NCBI RefSeq assembly: GCF_027579695.1 | Contig: NC_083574.1 | Coordinates: forward strand, 47,004,559-47,068,558 | Source: Neoarius graeffei | Taxonomy: Eukaryota > Chordata > Actinopteri > Siluriformes > Ariidae | Reading direction: 5' to 3' | Length of the DNA stretch: 64,000 nucleotides | Shown here: positions 20,181-31,374 of the stretch, piece by piece | Layout of the letters: the number at the start of each line of letters is the position of its first letter | How positions within the stretch are numbered: the first letter of the stretch is position 1 | Translations under genes and position numbers: made by a program | Notes under the pieces: model-generated | Seen by the model: the letters and a program-made list of their open reading frames with translations, nothing else | What the model was told of the DNA's origin: nothing | The model's database searches: none

Positions 20181-22562
20181 TATTACAGTTAGTGGACCTA
20201 AACCATATTTCACCAACATATGTTTTAAGAGGATCAAGTTGAGTAGTCACAAAAGAAGAAGAATATCCTTTCAAGAGCATGACCACTCCCACTGGAATTG
20301 CATCAAAAACAATGGCAAATTGTTTAGGAGTTACAGGTATTTTTACACTCTGAAGAAATTCTTGATAGTTGAAAAGATTACCCTGCTCATTAATAAGTTG
20401 GTTTACTAAAACAATTCCATTCCTAAACCAGTTATCAAAAAAATATAGATTTCTTTTTATAACATATATCCCTATTATTCCAAAGAAAGTAAGTATTTGG
20501 AGAGAAATTGTGCTTATAAATACGAGACCAAGACAAAAGAGCTTGCTTGTGAAAGTTTGACAACGATACAGGAAGCCTATCAATGTTGTAATTGCAAAGT
20601 AAAATAAACTTTAAGCCACCCAATTGAGAAAACACATGACGAGAGATAAAATTCCATATGGACGCAGGTTCTTTTAAGTGCTTTTTAATCCAATTAACTT
20701 TAAAGGTGTTATTCAGTATACTAAAGTCGATGAAGTTGAGGCCACCCTTGTTGTAGTCGTTCATCATAACAGATTTTTTAATATAATGTGTTTTGTTTTT
20801 CCAAACAAAATTATAGAGTAACTGGTCAATATGTTTACAAATTTTGCTATCCACACCCAACGCTATTGCTGCATATGTCAATCTGGATGCCTTCTGCTTT
20901 TGAGAGTAGAATCCTACCCTTCAAAGACAAATCTCTCTGAAGCCACATATTAAGTTTTTTTTGGTCTTATCAATTATGGGGTTAAAGTTAATGCTACACC
21001 TGAGAGTCTGATCCTTAGTTATGAATATGCCCAAATAGGTAACTTGTTCCTTTACTGGTATATTAGAAATAGAAACAGCATTACAACCTTTTACTGCCAT
21101 CAGTTCACATTCAAATAAAGACCTGACGCTAAAGAAAAAACCTGAATAACGTCTAACGCAACCGAGATCTGAGCTGAATCTTTTAAGAAGAGTGTAGTGT
21201 CATCAGCCAGTTGACTAATAATGATCTCTCTGTCTAACACAGACATTCCCTTTAGACCACTGCTCTTAATATGATTAGCCAATAATTGGGTACACAGCAA
21301 AAATAAATACAGGGAAATGGGACAGCCTTGACGAATGCCACGTTTTAATTCAAACCTGGAGGATGAGCCATTCTTTAATTTAATCGAGCTATTTCCATTA
21401 CAATATAGAGTTCTTATAGTTCTACAGAAAAAAAATCATCAAAGCCAAATTTGTTAAGTGTTTTAAAAATAAATTTGTGCTCAATTGAATCGAAAGCTTT
21501 GTAAAAATCCAGAAATAGAATGAAACTGTCATTCTGAATGTACTCAGGATAGTCTAGTATATCTAGCACTAGGCGAATGTTATTTGAAATGTGTCTATTT
21601 TCCATAAAACCTGACTGAGTCTCATCTATGATATCAGGCAAGGTGGATTTTAGTCTTTTGGCAAATACAATGGCTAAAATCTTATAATCATTATTCAATA
21701 GGCTAATCGGGCGCCAGTTGTCAATCATCAGATGGTCTTTTTTAGGTTTTGGCAATAGAGTTATTAAACTTTGTGTCAGGGTTGCAGGAAGGGTGCCTTT
21801 ATAAATACTTTCTTTAAACACTTGCAACAAAAAAGGGGCCAAGTTTTTGGCAAAGGCCTTATAGAATTCGGAGGTAATTCCATCCACACCAGGTGATTTA
21901 TTAACTTTTAGGCTTTTTATTGCATCTGTGATCTCCTTAATATAAATTGGACAGTCACAAAGTTCTTTGTCAGTCTTGCTTATTGGGTTAACAACTAATG
22001 AATTCAGGAATGAGCTAGTACTGTCGTCACAATATTGAGAACTGTATAAATTTCTGTAGAAGTTAGAGCAAAAGTTTGCTATCTGTTTTGCATCATCACA
22101 CACTGTATTCCCTATTCTAAGTTGGTGTATAGTGTTGTAAACTGATTGAGATTTTTCTAACCTGAAAAAATATGCTGAATTTTGCTCCCCTACCTCTAAC
22201 CAACGCCTTCTAGATCTTACATAAGCCCCATCAGCTTTAGCTTTATATAGATTATCAAGTTTACCTTGATAATCAAACAATGTCTCTTTGTCTTCAGGGG
22301 TTAGTTTATCAGGGCACAAAGAGGATAAGGCAGTAATTTTTGAAATTATATTTTCCTCTTCAATTCTTTTTGCTTTAACTAGAGAACTACAGTAACTTCT
22401 GAAAAACTGCCCAACTTCAAATTTAAATAGTTCCCATTTAACTCCATACCTTTCCTCTACTACAGCTTCATTCCAAAAGACACGGATAAGTTCCTTAACC
22501 TTTGCTTTAACCCATGCATGACTCAGAACAGAGCTATTCATTTTCCAATATGAGCTTCTTGG

Positions 22563-22972
22563 CACGGGCGCAGATAGAAGGGGGGACGGGTGGGATTCGT
22601 CCCACCCAGATTTAAATTCACCTCGTTCGGTCCCCCCCCACTTATAGGGAGGAAAAAACGTCTATGCTGTCTTTCTTTGCATAAGGCAAACCTCACGGAA
22701 AAATCAAAAGACTAATTACCATTCGGTTTATTGAGGTGCACAGCAGAATATACATAGTTGCAACAACTCACATAAAACAAAACAAAGACTGATATTCGGT
22801 TGGTTGAGCTGCGCAGACTGCACAGGTTGCGAGCTCGAGCTTGGTTGCTATGGTTACCCACAACAAGTTTGACAGGCATATCGGGGTTGGGGTTGGTTTG
22901 CTGGCAGCTTTGTCCCCCCCCCCCCCCTAGTTTTTTGTCCCCCCCTGTTCAAAAAACGTATCTGCGCCCCTG
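22563..22972. mobile_element. hAT-type MITE, 410 bp, TSD CTTCTTGG
   Basis: CACGGGCGCAGATAGAAGG and TATCTGCGCCCCTG form the ends. CTTCTTGG flanks it exactly (22555-22562 and 22973-22980). Removing it rejoins the LINE frame between the endonuclease and the reverse transcriptase. It contains a run of C at 22914-22927 and no coding sequence. Confidence 0.85.
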
Positions 22973-24369
22973 CTTCTTGGGCAGTTCAAACTTGGGAGAA
23001 GAGAAATGTGAATCCTAATGGCCTTATGATCAGTGAGAGGAGTAGGGAGAATCTCTGTTTTTGTGTTGCTTTTAAGATTGCTAGATATTAACCAAAAATC
23101 AATTCGTGATTGTCTAGATTTTGATGCATTACTCCATGTAAACAATATGTCAACAGGAAAATGTTCCCTCCATATATCTATTAAGTCAAACCTTTGCATG
23201 AGAGATTTTAATGCTGCACTGGAGTTGCTTTGGGAACCTGGTGGCCATCTGTCAACTGCGTTATCCAAAGTAAGACAGCCAATGCAGGATTCTACTCTCC
23301 ACATCAGTGAGAAGATTATTGTTATCATTTACTGTGTTGTAACCATATATGTTAATTATAATGAAAAAAAAAACGTCATGAATGCTAATGATTGAGCATA
23401 CATAGTGACCATTTCTATCTGTATCTGTATGCAGTATACTTTGCGTAAACTTATTTTTAAAGGTACAAACACCTGCGGAACGTGTTGATGCATGCGAAAA
23501 GGATGCTTTATTGCCCCACTGTGATTTCCAAAAAAGTACGTCATCACTTACAGAGTGTGTTTCCTGAAAAAAACAAAAATCCGTGTTGCATTGTTTTGCA
23601 AATAAAAATAACGCTTTGCGCTTTATATTGTCTCTTAAACCCCTGGCGTTGAGAGAGACTATAGATAAAGAAATAGTATCAAATGAACAGAAAAATAAAT
23701 TGGTAAGTAGCCTACAGCTTCAAAGCTGGAACTAGTAACTTGTTGCGATGCCTTGAAAACAGCATCAAGTAGCCTATCTATTTTCAAGTAAAAACCACAA
23801 AAATAGCCTACATATTCCCACAAAACTTTCAAGTGTGCCCAATTAATTCTCAGTCAGTGAACTATCACCAGTTGGAACCGGGTTCATGGCTGAATACAAC
23901 TCATTAAAGACCAGCAGAGACTAGATTTCTCTCACTGAACAAATAAAAAACTGAAAAACACCAAATGAGGTGATTAAACTACAAATGTGGGCATCATTAT
24001 TATAATATGATGTATCTTGCTTGATATTTGGAGTAGAAAGACAATATTGTGATGTCTTTATTGTGTTTTGGGGTGAATGTGACTGAAAAAAATGGTACAA
24101 ACGTTCACATTTTGTTAACCATTGTTTTGGGAAATTTGACTGAATAAATTACATTTTTTGTAAGGCAACCTCGTTTTTTCCATACTCTTACCAGTCTTAG
24201 CAGCTTGTAAAAACAATGTTATTTACTGCTTTATATAAAGAAATACAATTAATATTATGCAGAATTTAGTTCAGCCTTTTGGTCCGGCCCTCCACAAAAT
24301 TTTCTGCTTCTCATGTGGCCCCATGGAAAAAATAATTGCCCACCCCTGCTATTGATCCACATGTCATAT

Positions 24370-24640
24370 TAATTGGAGCATATAGTTTTACGCCGGATGT
24401 CCTTCCTGCCGCAACCCTCTGGGCTTGGGAAACAACCAGTCACACCTATGGTCAATTTAGAGTAGCCAGTTAGCCTAACTGCATGTCTTTGGGGGAAACC
24501 AGAGCACCTGAAAGAAAACCAGGCAGACACGGAAAGAACATGCAAACTCCATACAGAAAGACCCCTGTCGGCCACTGGGCTCGAAGCCAGTACCTTGTTG
24601 CTGTGAGGCACCAGTGCTAACCACTACGCTGCCTTAATCA
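24370..24640 (-). repeat. Degenerate tRNA-derived SINE, reverse
   Basis: GTCAATTTAGAGTAGCCAGT, CATGTCTTTGGGGGAAACCA and a decayed B box (GGGCTCGAAGCCAGTACC) identify an old copy that has lost parts of its body. Confidence 0.65.
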
Positions 24641-24945
24641 TTACGAGATAGCAAGTCATAATTATATTAAGTAATTATTATGAAACAGGGTTTTATTATT
24701 ATGTCCGGAAGCTGAGCTCGGCCATGCCTGCAATATTTTTAACGCCGTTTTGTCACGATAACGAGAAAATAATTGCTTGAGCCTATTTCGAGATAAAAAG
24801 CTTGTTTTTCATTATAAATAATGAGAAAATTATTTATAAATTATAATTAATTATTTATATATATATTTTTTATTTAATATTTATTAATTTTGTTTTTATG
24901 TAGCCTAGATATTGATGTATTTTATTGGTTCATTATTTATTTATT
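24641..24945. other. No gene seen; AT-rich, relic of an ATAACGAGA-type repeat
   Basis: TTACGAGATAGCAAGTCATAA here and GTAAGTCATAATTATGATAA near 26300 are similar text that may be two ends of one old element enclosing the 18S relic and SINE duplication. I could not establish boundaries. Confidence 0.3.
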
Positions 24946-24947
24946 TT

Positions 24948-25083
24948 TCCATTCATGCAGTAATTGCAGTCCCAGCCCCAGTCATGAACAGGGTTCAGCA
25001 GATTCCCCGCATCTCCCACTGGCACACGCTGATCCAACCACTGTGGCGTGCATGCAGCCCCGGACATCTTAGGGCATCACACG
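24948..25083 (-). pseudogene. 18S rRNA pseudogene fragment (3' domain)
   Basis: The reverse strand reads GTGATGCCCTAAGATGTCCG then GGGCTGCATGCACGCCACAG, GGATCAGCGTGTG, CTGCTGAACCCTGTTCATGA and GGGACTGCAATTACTGCATG. This follows, in order, eukaryotic 18S rRNA in its 3' major domain (GATGCCCTTAGATGTCCGGG, GCACGCGCGC, TCAGCGTGTG, GTTGAACCCCATTCGTGATG, GGGGATTGCAATTATT). About 135 nt are covered, with many substitutions and an altered stretch at the hairpin after CAGCGTGTG. It is a relic, not a working rRNA gene. The GC-rich block stands out from AT-rich surroundings. Confidence 0.8.
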
Positions 25084-25097
25084 TGATTTCACATTCG

Positions 25098-25470
25098 TTC
25101 ATCCATCCATTATCTGTAGCCGCTTATCCTGTTCTACAGGGTCGCGGGCAAGCTGGAGCCTATCCCAGCTGACTATGGGTGAGAGGCGGGGTACACCCTG
25201 GACAAGTCACCAGGTCATCACAGGGCTGACACAGAGACAAACAACCATTCACACTCACATTCACACCTACAGTCAATTTAGAGCCACCAATTAGCCTAAC
25301 CTGCATGTCTTTGGATTGTGGGGAAAACCAGAGCACCCGGAGGAAACCCATGCAGACACGGGAGAACATGCAAACTCCGCACAGAAAGGCCCTCGCCAGC
25401 CATGGGGCTTGAACCCGGACCTTCTTGCTGTGAGGCGACAGTGCTAACCACTATACCACCATGCCACCCA
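25098..25470 (-). repeat. tRNA-derived SINE, reverse (first unit of a tandem pair)
   Basis: Full-length - strand SINE with CCATCCATTATCTG tail. CACATTCGTTCA on the left and CACATTCATTCA on the right are a near-exact duplication. Confidence 0.85.
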
Positions 25471-26125
25471 CATTCATTCAGTCTGTTAATAATGAAAAAA
25501 ATAATAATAATAAAATAAATGGATAAATAAAAGTAGGCTTACATAAATAACTGCGTAAAACAAAATGAATACATATTAAATACAAAAAATATCATTATTA
25601 GTAATTAATAATATCCATCCATCCATTACCTGTCGCTGCTTATGCTGTTCTACAGGGTCGCAGGCAAGCTGGAGCCTATCCCAGCTGACTACGGGTGAAA
25701 GGCGGGGTACACCCTGGACAAGTTGCCAGATCATCACAGGGCTGACACATAGACAACCATTCACACTCACATTCACACCTACGGTCAATTTAGAGCCACC
25801 AGTTAACCTAACCTGCATGTCTTTGGACTGTGGGGGAAACCGGAGCACCCGGAGGAAACCCACGCGGACACGGGGAGAACATGCAAACTCCGCACAGAAA
25901 GGCCCTCGCCGGCCACGGGGCTCGAACCCAGACCTTCTTGCTGTGAGATGACAGTGCTAACCACTACACCATCGTGCTGCCCACATTCATTCAGTCTGTT
26001 AATAATGAAAAAAATAAAATAAAATAAGTGGATAAATAAAAGTAGGCCTACATAAATAACTGCGTAAAACAAAAGGAATAAATATTAAATACAAAAAGTA
26101 TAATTATTAGTAATTAATAATCGTT
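25471..26125. repeat. Tandem duplication of SINE plus flank, ~512-bp period
   Basis: The flank CATTCATTCAGTCTGTTAAT, with AAAGTAGGCTTACATAAATA and GTAATTAATAAT, occurs after the first SINE (25471-25610) and again after the second (25983-26122). The two flanks differ by scattered substitutions and small indels, so the duplication is older than the one at 12797. Confidence 0.8.
25616..25982 (-). repeat. tRNA-derived SINE, reverse (second unit)
   Basis: Second copy of the duplicated SINE, lacking a few bases (CACATAGACAACC) compared with the first. Confidence 0.85.
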
Positions 26126-26370
26126 AATAAAATAATTAACTTATCATGAGTAAACGAACTTTGTTATCTCGAGATCAGGCAATAAGTTTATTTTTACCAC
26201 AAGAAAATGGCATTAAAAATATTTCAAGTTCTCTGTTTTCATAATTTGAAACAGAAAGTCATAATCATGAGAAAATGATCTCATTATTTTTGAAAACGTA
26301 AGTCATAATTATGATAACCCTTCTCATTATTATGGTACCGGAAACGGGTTTCATACAAAATAAAAGTTTG
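26126..26370. other. No gene seen; AT-rich
   Basis: Contains TTATCTCGAGATCAGGCAAT and GTCATAATTATGATAAC repeats resembling 24641-24860. No coding signal. Confidence 0.3.
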
Positions 26371-26384
26371 CCGTGCACTTTTTA

Positions 26385-26440
26385 TCCACGGCGACGTGAC
26401 GTCATTTGCGGAAGTTGCGTCAAAAAAAAGTTGTGATTTT
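26385..26440 (+). promoter_or_regulatory. Possible promoter core (CRE plus ETS-like motifs)
   Basis: CGGCGACGTGACGTCATTTG followed by CGGAAGTTGCGTC contains a perfect CRE palindrome TGACGTCA and an ETS-like CGGAAG within 25 bp, in an otherwise AT-rich area. It lies 4.5 kb upstream of the first spata2l coding exon, on the right strand for a non-coding first exon of that gene. The link to spata2l is inference; no splice donor could be fixed. Confidence 0.3.
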
Positions 26441-26644
26441 TTTTCTTGTTTGTTTTCGTTTTCGCTTCGGTCAACTATTAAGGTGTGCTGTCGTTCAAAG
26501 ATTTTGTTTTAGCACAACTTTAATCCGTAAAACTGAAGAAAGTGGACAAACATCAGGTTGTTACAAGTTTTATGACTTTAAATTACGAGATTTTAAAAAG
26601 TTCCGTGTTCGTCAGGTTGAGAAAAGTCGCTCAGTTGACTGATA

Positions 26645-27600
26645 GGAAACTAATCACCGGGAAATGTCTCCATTTTGGATTTAAAAAATTAAAGTTGTGT
26701 TTACGAATATTGCCTTAGCTGTAGTTAGTAACTTGTTAATTATTTAACTCGGTCATCTTCGGGTATAAACAGCTTTCGTTTTCATGGTGTTTGTTAGCGA
26801 GCTATGATGGATGTAACTTAAATGCTCACAGTAAGACTGTTGGCTGAGCTTATTATTTGTTTATTCATGCTTTATAGGATTTCACAGCATTTTCCCATGA
26901 CTGTTAATGTAGTTGTGTAGGTTAATAAAGGGTTGTTTTATAATCAGGGTACAAAGTTTGTGTCACAGGGGCCCAAAATTCAAATTGATTTAAACTGGTT
27001 CTTGTACCGGTTTTTAAGTGAAGGACAAGTTAAAGAACAGATTTCAGGTAATTTTTTGACGTGTGTATGGTAGTTTTGTGTAATCTGCTATAAGATAAAG
27101 AAGGTTAAGTGTAGCTTTAAGCAGGGCTGGGAGAAACAAATGAAGTGATTCTCGGAGAGGACGTTTTTTTTTTGACAATTCAGAATCCACTACTTCCATA
27201 GTGCTTTTAAATAGAAGGCTGTAAGCTTTGTGTTAGTTGTCTCTAATATTTATGTCCCAATATCTTGACCACATTTTAGGATGAAAATAATCATTTTAGA
27301 TATGTTATTTTATATTGAAAAATTAGCTGTCTCGGAGAGCTACATACTAATTTGATCAAAATAGTCTGAAAACTTACTGGCATTCAACATTAAAACTTAA
27401 CTATGTTTCCAATGATATGGAACCAAATATGTGTTTTATGGTATGAAGAATGATGTAAGTGCATCCCTTTTGGAGCTGCCTGTGGTCAAAAAAAGCACTT
27501 TTTCTAAATGACACGAGTAATTTTGCTAAATATGACATATATTGCCATACATTCACCAAAAATAATGTTATCACCAATTTTTTTTCTTTTTTTGCATGGT
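26645..27600. other. No gene seen
   Basis: AT-rich DNA without a recognisable coding sequence or named repeat. If spata2l has an upstream non-coding exon near 26400, this would be its first intron. Confidence 0.35.
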
Positions 27601-27613
27601 AAATAGAGCTATC

Positions 27614-27988
27614 GGCGGCACGGTGGTGTAGTGGTTAGCGCTGTCGCCTCACAGCAAGAAGGTCCGGGTTCGAGCCCCGTGGCCGGCGAGGGCCTTTCTG
27701 TGTGGAGTTTGCATGTTCTCCCCGTGTCCGCGTGGGTTTCCTCCGGGTGCTCCGGTTTCCCCCACAGTCCAAAGACATGCAGGTTAGGTTAACTGGTGAC
27801 TCTAAATTGACCGTAGGTGTGAATGTGAGTGTGAATGGTTGTCTGTGTCTATGTGTCAGCCCTGTGATGACCTGGCGACTTGTCCAGGGTGTACCCCGCC
27901 TTTCACCCGTAGTCAGCTGGGATAGGCTCCAGCTTGCCTGCGACCTTGTAGAACAGGATAAAGCGGCTAGAGATAATGAGATGAGATG
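27614..27988 (+). repeat. tRNA-derived SINE (full length)
   Basis: Full-length + strand copy with exact 13-bp duplication AAATAGAGCTATC at 27601-27613 and 27989-28001. It carries ACCTTGTAGAACAGG where most copies have ACCCTGTAG. Confidence 0.9.
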
Positions 27989-28199
27989 AAATAGAGCTAT
28001 CACAGGGCTACAATAAACAACCAAGTTTATTTAGTCAAGCCTTTTGATATTGAAGATAATAAGTGTTAAATGTGATTTTTAGCTTGCGTACCCTGATTGT
28101 AAAACAACCCTTATGTCATTTTGTAATCATAGTTGAGCTACTTTCAGATGCTATTTTTATAAGTGCTCTCAGTTTGTTTGTTTTAAGCTATTAAAAAGC

Positions 28200-28257
28200 C
28201 TTGCCTGCGACCTTGTAGAACAGGATAAAGCGGCTAGAGCTAATGAGATGAGATGTA
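28200..28257 (+). repeat. 5'-truncated SINE tail
   Basis: Only the last ~55 bp of the SINE is present (TTGCCTGCGACCTTGTAGAA to GATGAGATG). It shares the ACCTTGTAG variant with the copy 0.6 kb upstream. Confidence 0.75.
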
Positions 28258-28324
28258 ATACAAATTGAAGATTTATGTTGTGACTATTGAAACCAAAAGT
28301 CCACAAACATAAACAAATTATAAT

Positions 28325-30771
28325 ATAGAGCGGCGGCTACAATTATTGACACTTTAATGATCTTTTGGCCATTGTAAAAGTAGAAAAGACTTTCAATATG
28401 TAAATTGTGCATGAATAATTATTCAAATTTCCACTGGAAAAAAAAGTCTATTCCCAATTACTTAGCATATCAGATCACGTGACACCGTTCCACAAAAGGC
28501 TATTTGCAGGAATTGGTCACGTGTCAATTTTCCCCATAGCAACAAGCCTGTGGTGGGCAAGCTAACTTGACATTCCTTGACAACCATAAGAGTTTGACAT
28601 GCGATGCGAAGCAGTCCATTTCTATAACGGCTGTTTTTACCTTTTCTACTGTCTTTTTTTTACCTGAATTTTCATCTGTACTTGGAAAAAGTTTGTGGTT
28701 TTAACTTCTGTCATAAGTTAAAGCAAATCGTTGGCTGTAAAAGAGAGTTTTTTGGACTCAAGTTGGTCGCTGCCAAAAGAAATTCACGTGCAAAATGGTG
28801 GATATATCTGTGTTTATATATCTCATCTCATTATCTCTAGCCGCTTTATCCTGTTCTACAGGGTCGCAGGCAAGCTGGAGCCTATCCCAGCTGACTATGG
28901 ACGAAAGGCGGGGTACACCCTGGACAAGTCGCCAGGTCATCACAGGGCTGACACATAGACACAGACAACCATTCACACTCACATTCACACCTACGCTCAA
29001 TTTAGAGTCACCAGTTAACCTAACCTGCATGTCTTTTGGACTGTGGGGGAAACCGGAGCACCCGGAGGAAACCCACGCGGACACGGGGAGAACATGCAAA
29101 CTCCACACAGAAAGGCCCTCGCCGGCCACGGGGCTCGAACCCGGACCTTCTTGCTGTGAGGCGATAGCGCTAACCACTACACCACCGTGCCACCCTGTGT
29201 TTATATATCTGTATTTATTTTCAAGAATCTTCACACAGTAAGTGAATGATAAAGGTAGAAAAGGAGAACTTATAAGTTATAAGCATACCTGAGAAATCCA
29301 CCATTTCGCACGTGAATTTCTTTCGGCGGCGACCAACTTGAGTCCAAAAAACTCTCTTTTACAGCCAATGATTCGCTTTAATTTTCGACAGAAGTTAAAA
29401 CCACAAACTTTTTCCAAGTACACACGAAACTTCAGGTCAAAAAAGACAGTAGAAAAGGTAAAAACAGCCGTTATAGAAATGGATTGCTTTGCATCGCCAG
29501 TCAAACTCTTATGGCTGTCAAGGAATGTCAAGTTAGCTTGCCCACCACGGCCTTGTTGCTATGGGGAAAATTGACACGTGACCAATTCCTGCAAATGGCC
29601 TATTATCGACATTGTTCCACAATTATCGATACCCAGGCGATTATTTATTTAAAAATAAAATCAGTATGTGGTATTAAGTAAACAAAACATAGTTTTTATT
29701 TAAAATTTATTTTACATAGACTTATATTTAGTATCTTTTATATAAATATATCGATGTCGGTGCTTACGCAAATGAGGAAGTAATTCTAATGTTCGTAAAC
29801 AAATGAACTGATAATGTTTAACCTGTCAGAAAATCTTTTTGTTCCACTTTCTACCCACTTTCTAAGTATTTTCATAGATCATGTTTTGTTCATCATTCGT
29901 TGTTGTTTGTAGTTTTGTAGTTTACCAATAAATGTCAACAGACAGTAGACATTATAACCACATGAAAATCCAGGTCAACGGTCGATATATGTATATATTT
30001 TTTTTTTAATTGAAATTTTAAATTTACATTTAAAAATATAAAATGTGTACTGATATTGTAATATGTGGTAGATATCTACAACAAACTGCAAAAAATTCTG
30101 AATGGAATACAAAAATATGAATATTTCAAACATGTAATTCTTTATATGCTAGGAATTTAATTCTGGTCGAATTCTATGTATTGCAACAGGATTCCAAATA
30201 CTCCATAAGCATTCGATTCTGTTATGAATCAGAAAAAATATATAAATCACAGCACTTTTTTTTTAATATAAAGTACTCCATCTACTTCAACAATGTTACA
30301 CAAAGATTGATCCATAACAGTTGTAAATGTCACTTAATAATTCCACAGGGTGTCGATAATGGTGGACACCAGTGAAAGTGATCACTATTATTGAAATATC
30401 ATGTGACTTTTCAAACGCGTGTTTAGATACAAAATGGTGACTCAAATGAAAGAATAAGAAACAAAGTAGGTTTCGACAAGGATATCATGAAATATCAGTG
30501 AATTTGATAAGTAGAAACATCTCCATGATCTTTCCACCATTCTTACCTGCGATGATAACGTCCGGGTTTTTCTCAAATTGCTGATCGTGCTGAAAAAAAA
30601 ATTCCATCTCAGGTAACGAGCTGCATCATCAGATGGCAAGAGCGGGGGGGAGGGGGGGTTCCAGTTGATTAATTAACCAGTAATAACTGTTGTAACTGAA
30701 ACGCACCTTTGCAAAATTGTTTTTTATTTGTAAATCTGAAAAGGCGTCGATAATTGTAGCCACTGCTCTAT
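28325..30771. mobile_element. TIR element (2.4 kb) with internal long inverted repeat
   Basis: TAGAGCGGCGGCTACAATTA at the left matches the reverse complement of the right end, TAGAGCAGTGGCTACAATTA, and continues TYGACRCYTTT. TA lies at each outer edge, consistent with a Tc1/mariner-type target site. Inside, 28492-28806 and 29288-29618 are inverted copies of one ~310-bp sequence (AGGAATTGGTCACGTGTCAA, CTTGACATTCCTTGACA, GAGAGTTTTTTGGACTCAAG). No transposase is visible. Confidence 0.6.
28824..29194 (-). repeat. tRNA-derived SINE, reverse, in the loop of the inverted repeat
   Basis: Exact 16-bp duplication CTGTGTTTATATATCT at 28808-28823 and 29195-29210. It sits between the two arms of the inverted repeat. 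Confidence 0.9.
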
Positions 30772-30958
30772 TATGTTTCACTTTAAAAATATCAGCTGTA
30801 TCTCTCAAGGGTTTAGGTGTAAGAAAGAATATTTCTTTGAAATATCTAGGAAAATAAACCAATCTAAAGAGGTTAATATTAATTTCTTAAAATTTTATAT
30901 TTAATTATTTTAAACGAGTCAAAGTTTAAAATAAGCTTCTCTGTATCCTGTTTTCAGG

Positions 30959-31294
30959 ATGAGTGCTGTAATTAGAAAAAATGGGATTGGTTACTGGGAA
31001 GTTTATCAGGCGAGCCTGGAACGACGACTTCAACAAGGCGAGTGGGATCTGGTGTGCCGGGATGAAGAGTTGTGTAAGGAAGTTGAAGCACGTCTGTCTG
31101 AATGCAGTCCTCAAGACTTCCACCCTCCGCTTGGGCTAGACACACTGTCAGTGATAGAAGCTTCGCTCCGAGCATCACACCACACTTTGGGCCAAAATAG
31201 GCTCAAAAGTCTCGTTAAGGCATTCGAAGTGCTAGAGCTTGCAGCACTAAATCTCTACTTATGCCCATGGCGGAAGGAGTACAAGGTGGTGAAG
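30959..31294 (+). CDS. spata2l: Spata2-like protein (spata2l), coding exon 1
   Basis: This exon encodes residues 1-112 of a 595-residue protein when joined to 32145-33596. The ATG follows a polypyrimidine-rich acceptor (TGTATCCTGTTTTCAG at 30942-30957), so an upstream non-coding exon is likely. It ends at a donor, AAG followed by GTATGC, in phase 0. Residues 1-112 include YWEVYQASLERRLQQGEWD and AFEVLELAALNLYLCPWRKE, the start of the PUB-type region of the SPATA2/SPATA2L family. Known biology: SPATA2 uses its PUB domain to bind the deubiquitinase CYLD and link it to the linear ubiquitin ligase complex in TNF-receptor signalling in the cytosol. The FEVLELAA-LYL-PWRKE stretch resembles SPATA2L more than SPATA2 as I recall them; the paralogue call is inference. 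Confidence 0.8.
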
Positions 31295-31374
31295 GTATGC
31301 TGATTTGTTGAATTTTGTTAAATGGGACCTTAAAAGCTTGATTTTACAATTTGTTCTATGATATTTAAGTTTAA

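Larger units (their letters stand above)
17890..23700 (-). mobile_element. L1/Tx1-like non-LTR retrotransposon, ORF2 nearly complete but broken
   Basis: On the - strand the parts appear in order. The endonuclease starts near 23660 (SLNARGLRDNIKRKALFLFA, then FFQETHSVSDD). SRIDFWLIS and LTDHKAI lie near 23080-23010. The reverse transcriptase (22565-21414) contains KSPGVDGITSEFYKAF, NWRPISLLNNDYKILA, QSGFMENRHISNNI and LFLDFYKAFDSIEH. The next part (21300-21100) has ISQLADDTTLF, the catalytic YADD-type box here as LADD. The C-terminal region is at 20881-20190 and 18590-17990 (CTFCNTHSESLIHLFWFC, a Cys/His motif). Frameshifts, stops and three insertions make it dead. The layout matches Tx1/L1-clade fish LINEs. 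Confidence 0.8.
17280..24348. mobile_element. hAT copy, 7.07 kb with nested LINE, TSD CTATTGAT
   Basis: It starts CAGACCTGGGCATTTTACGG and ends ATTGCCCACCCCTG, giving loosely matched terminal repeats of the CAGNNSTGGGCA type. The 8-bp duplication CTATTGAT is exact at 17272-17279 and 24349-24356. GGCCCGCGGGCCGCATCCGG just inside the left end and GTGGCCCCATGG at the right are typical subterminal sequence of this hAT group. Original hAT sequence is left only in about 17280-17500 and 23760-24348; the rest is inserted LINE, Tc1, SINE and MITE. No transposase of its own is visible. Confidence 0.85.
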
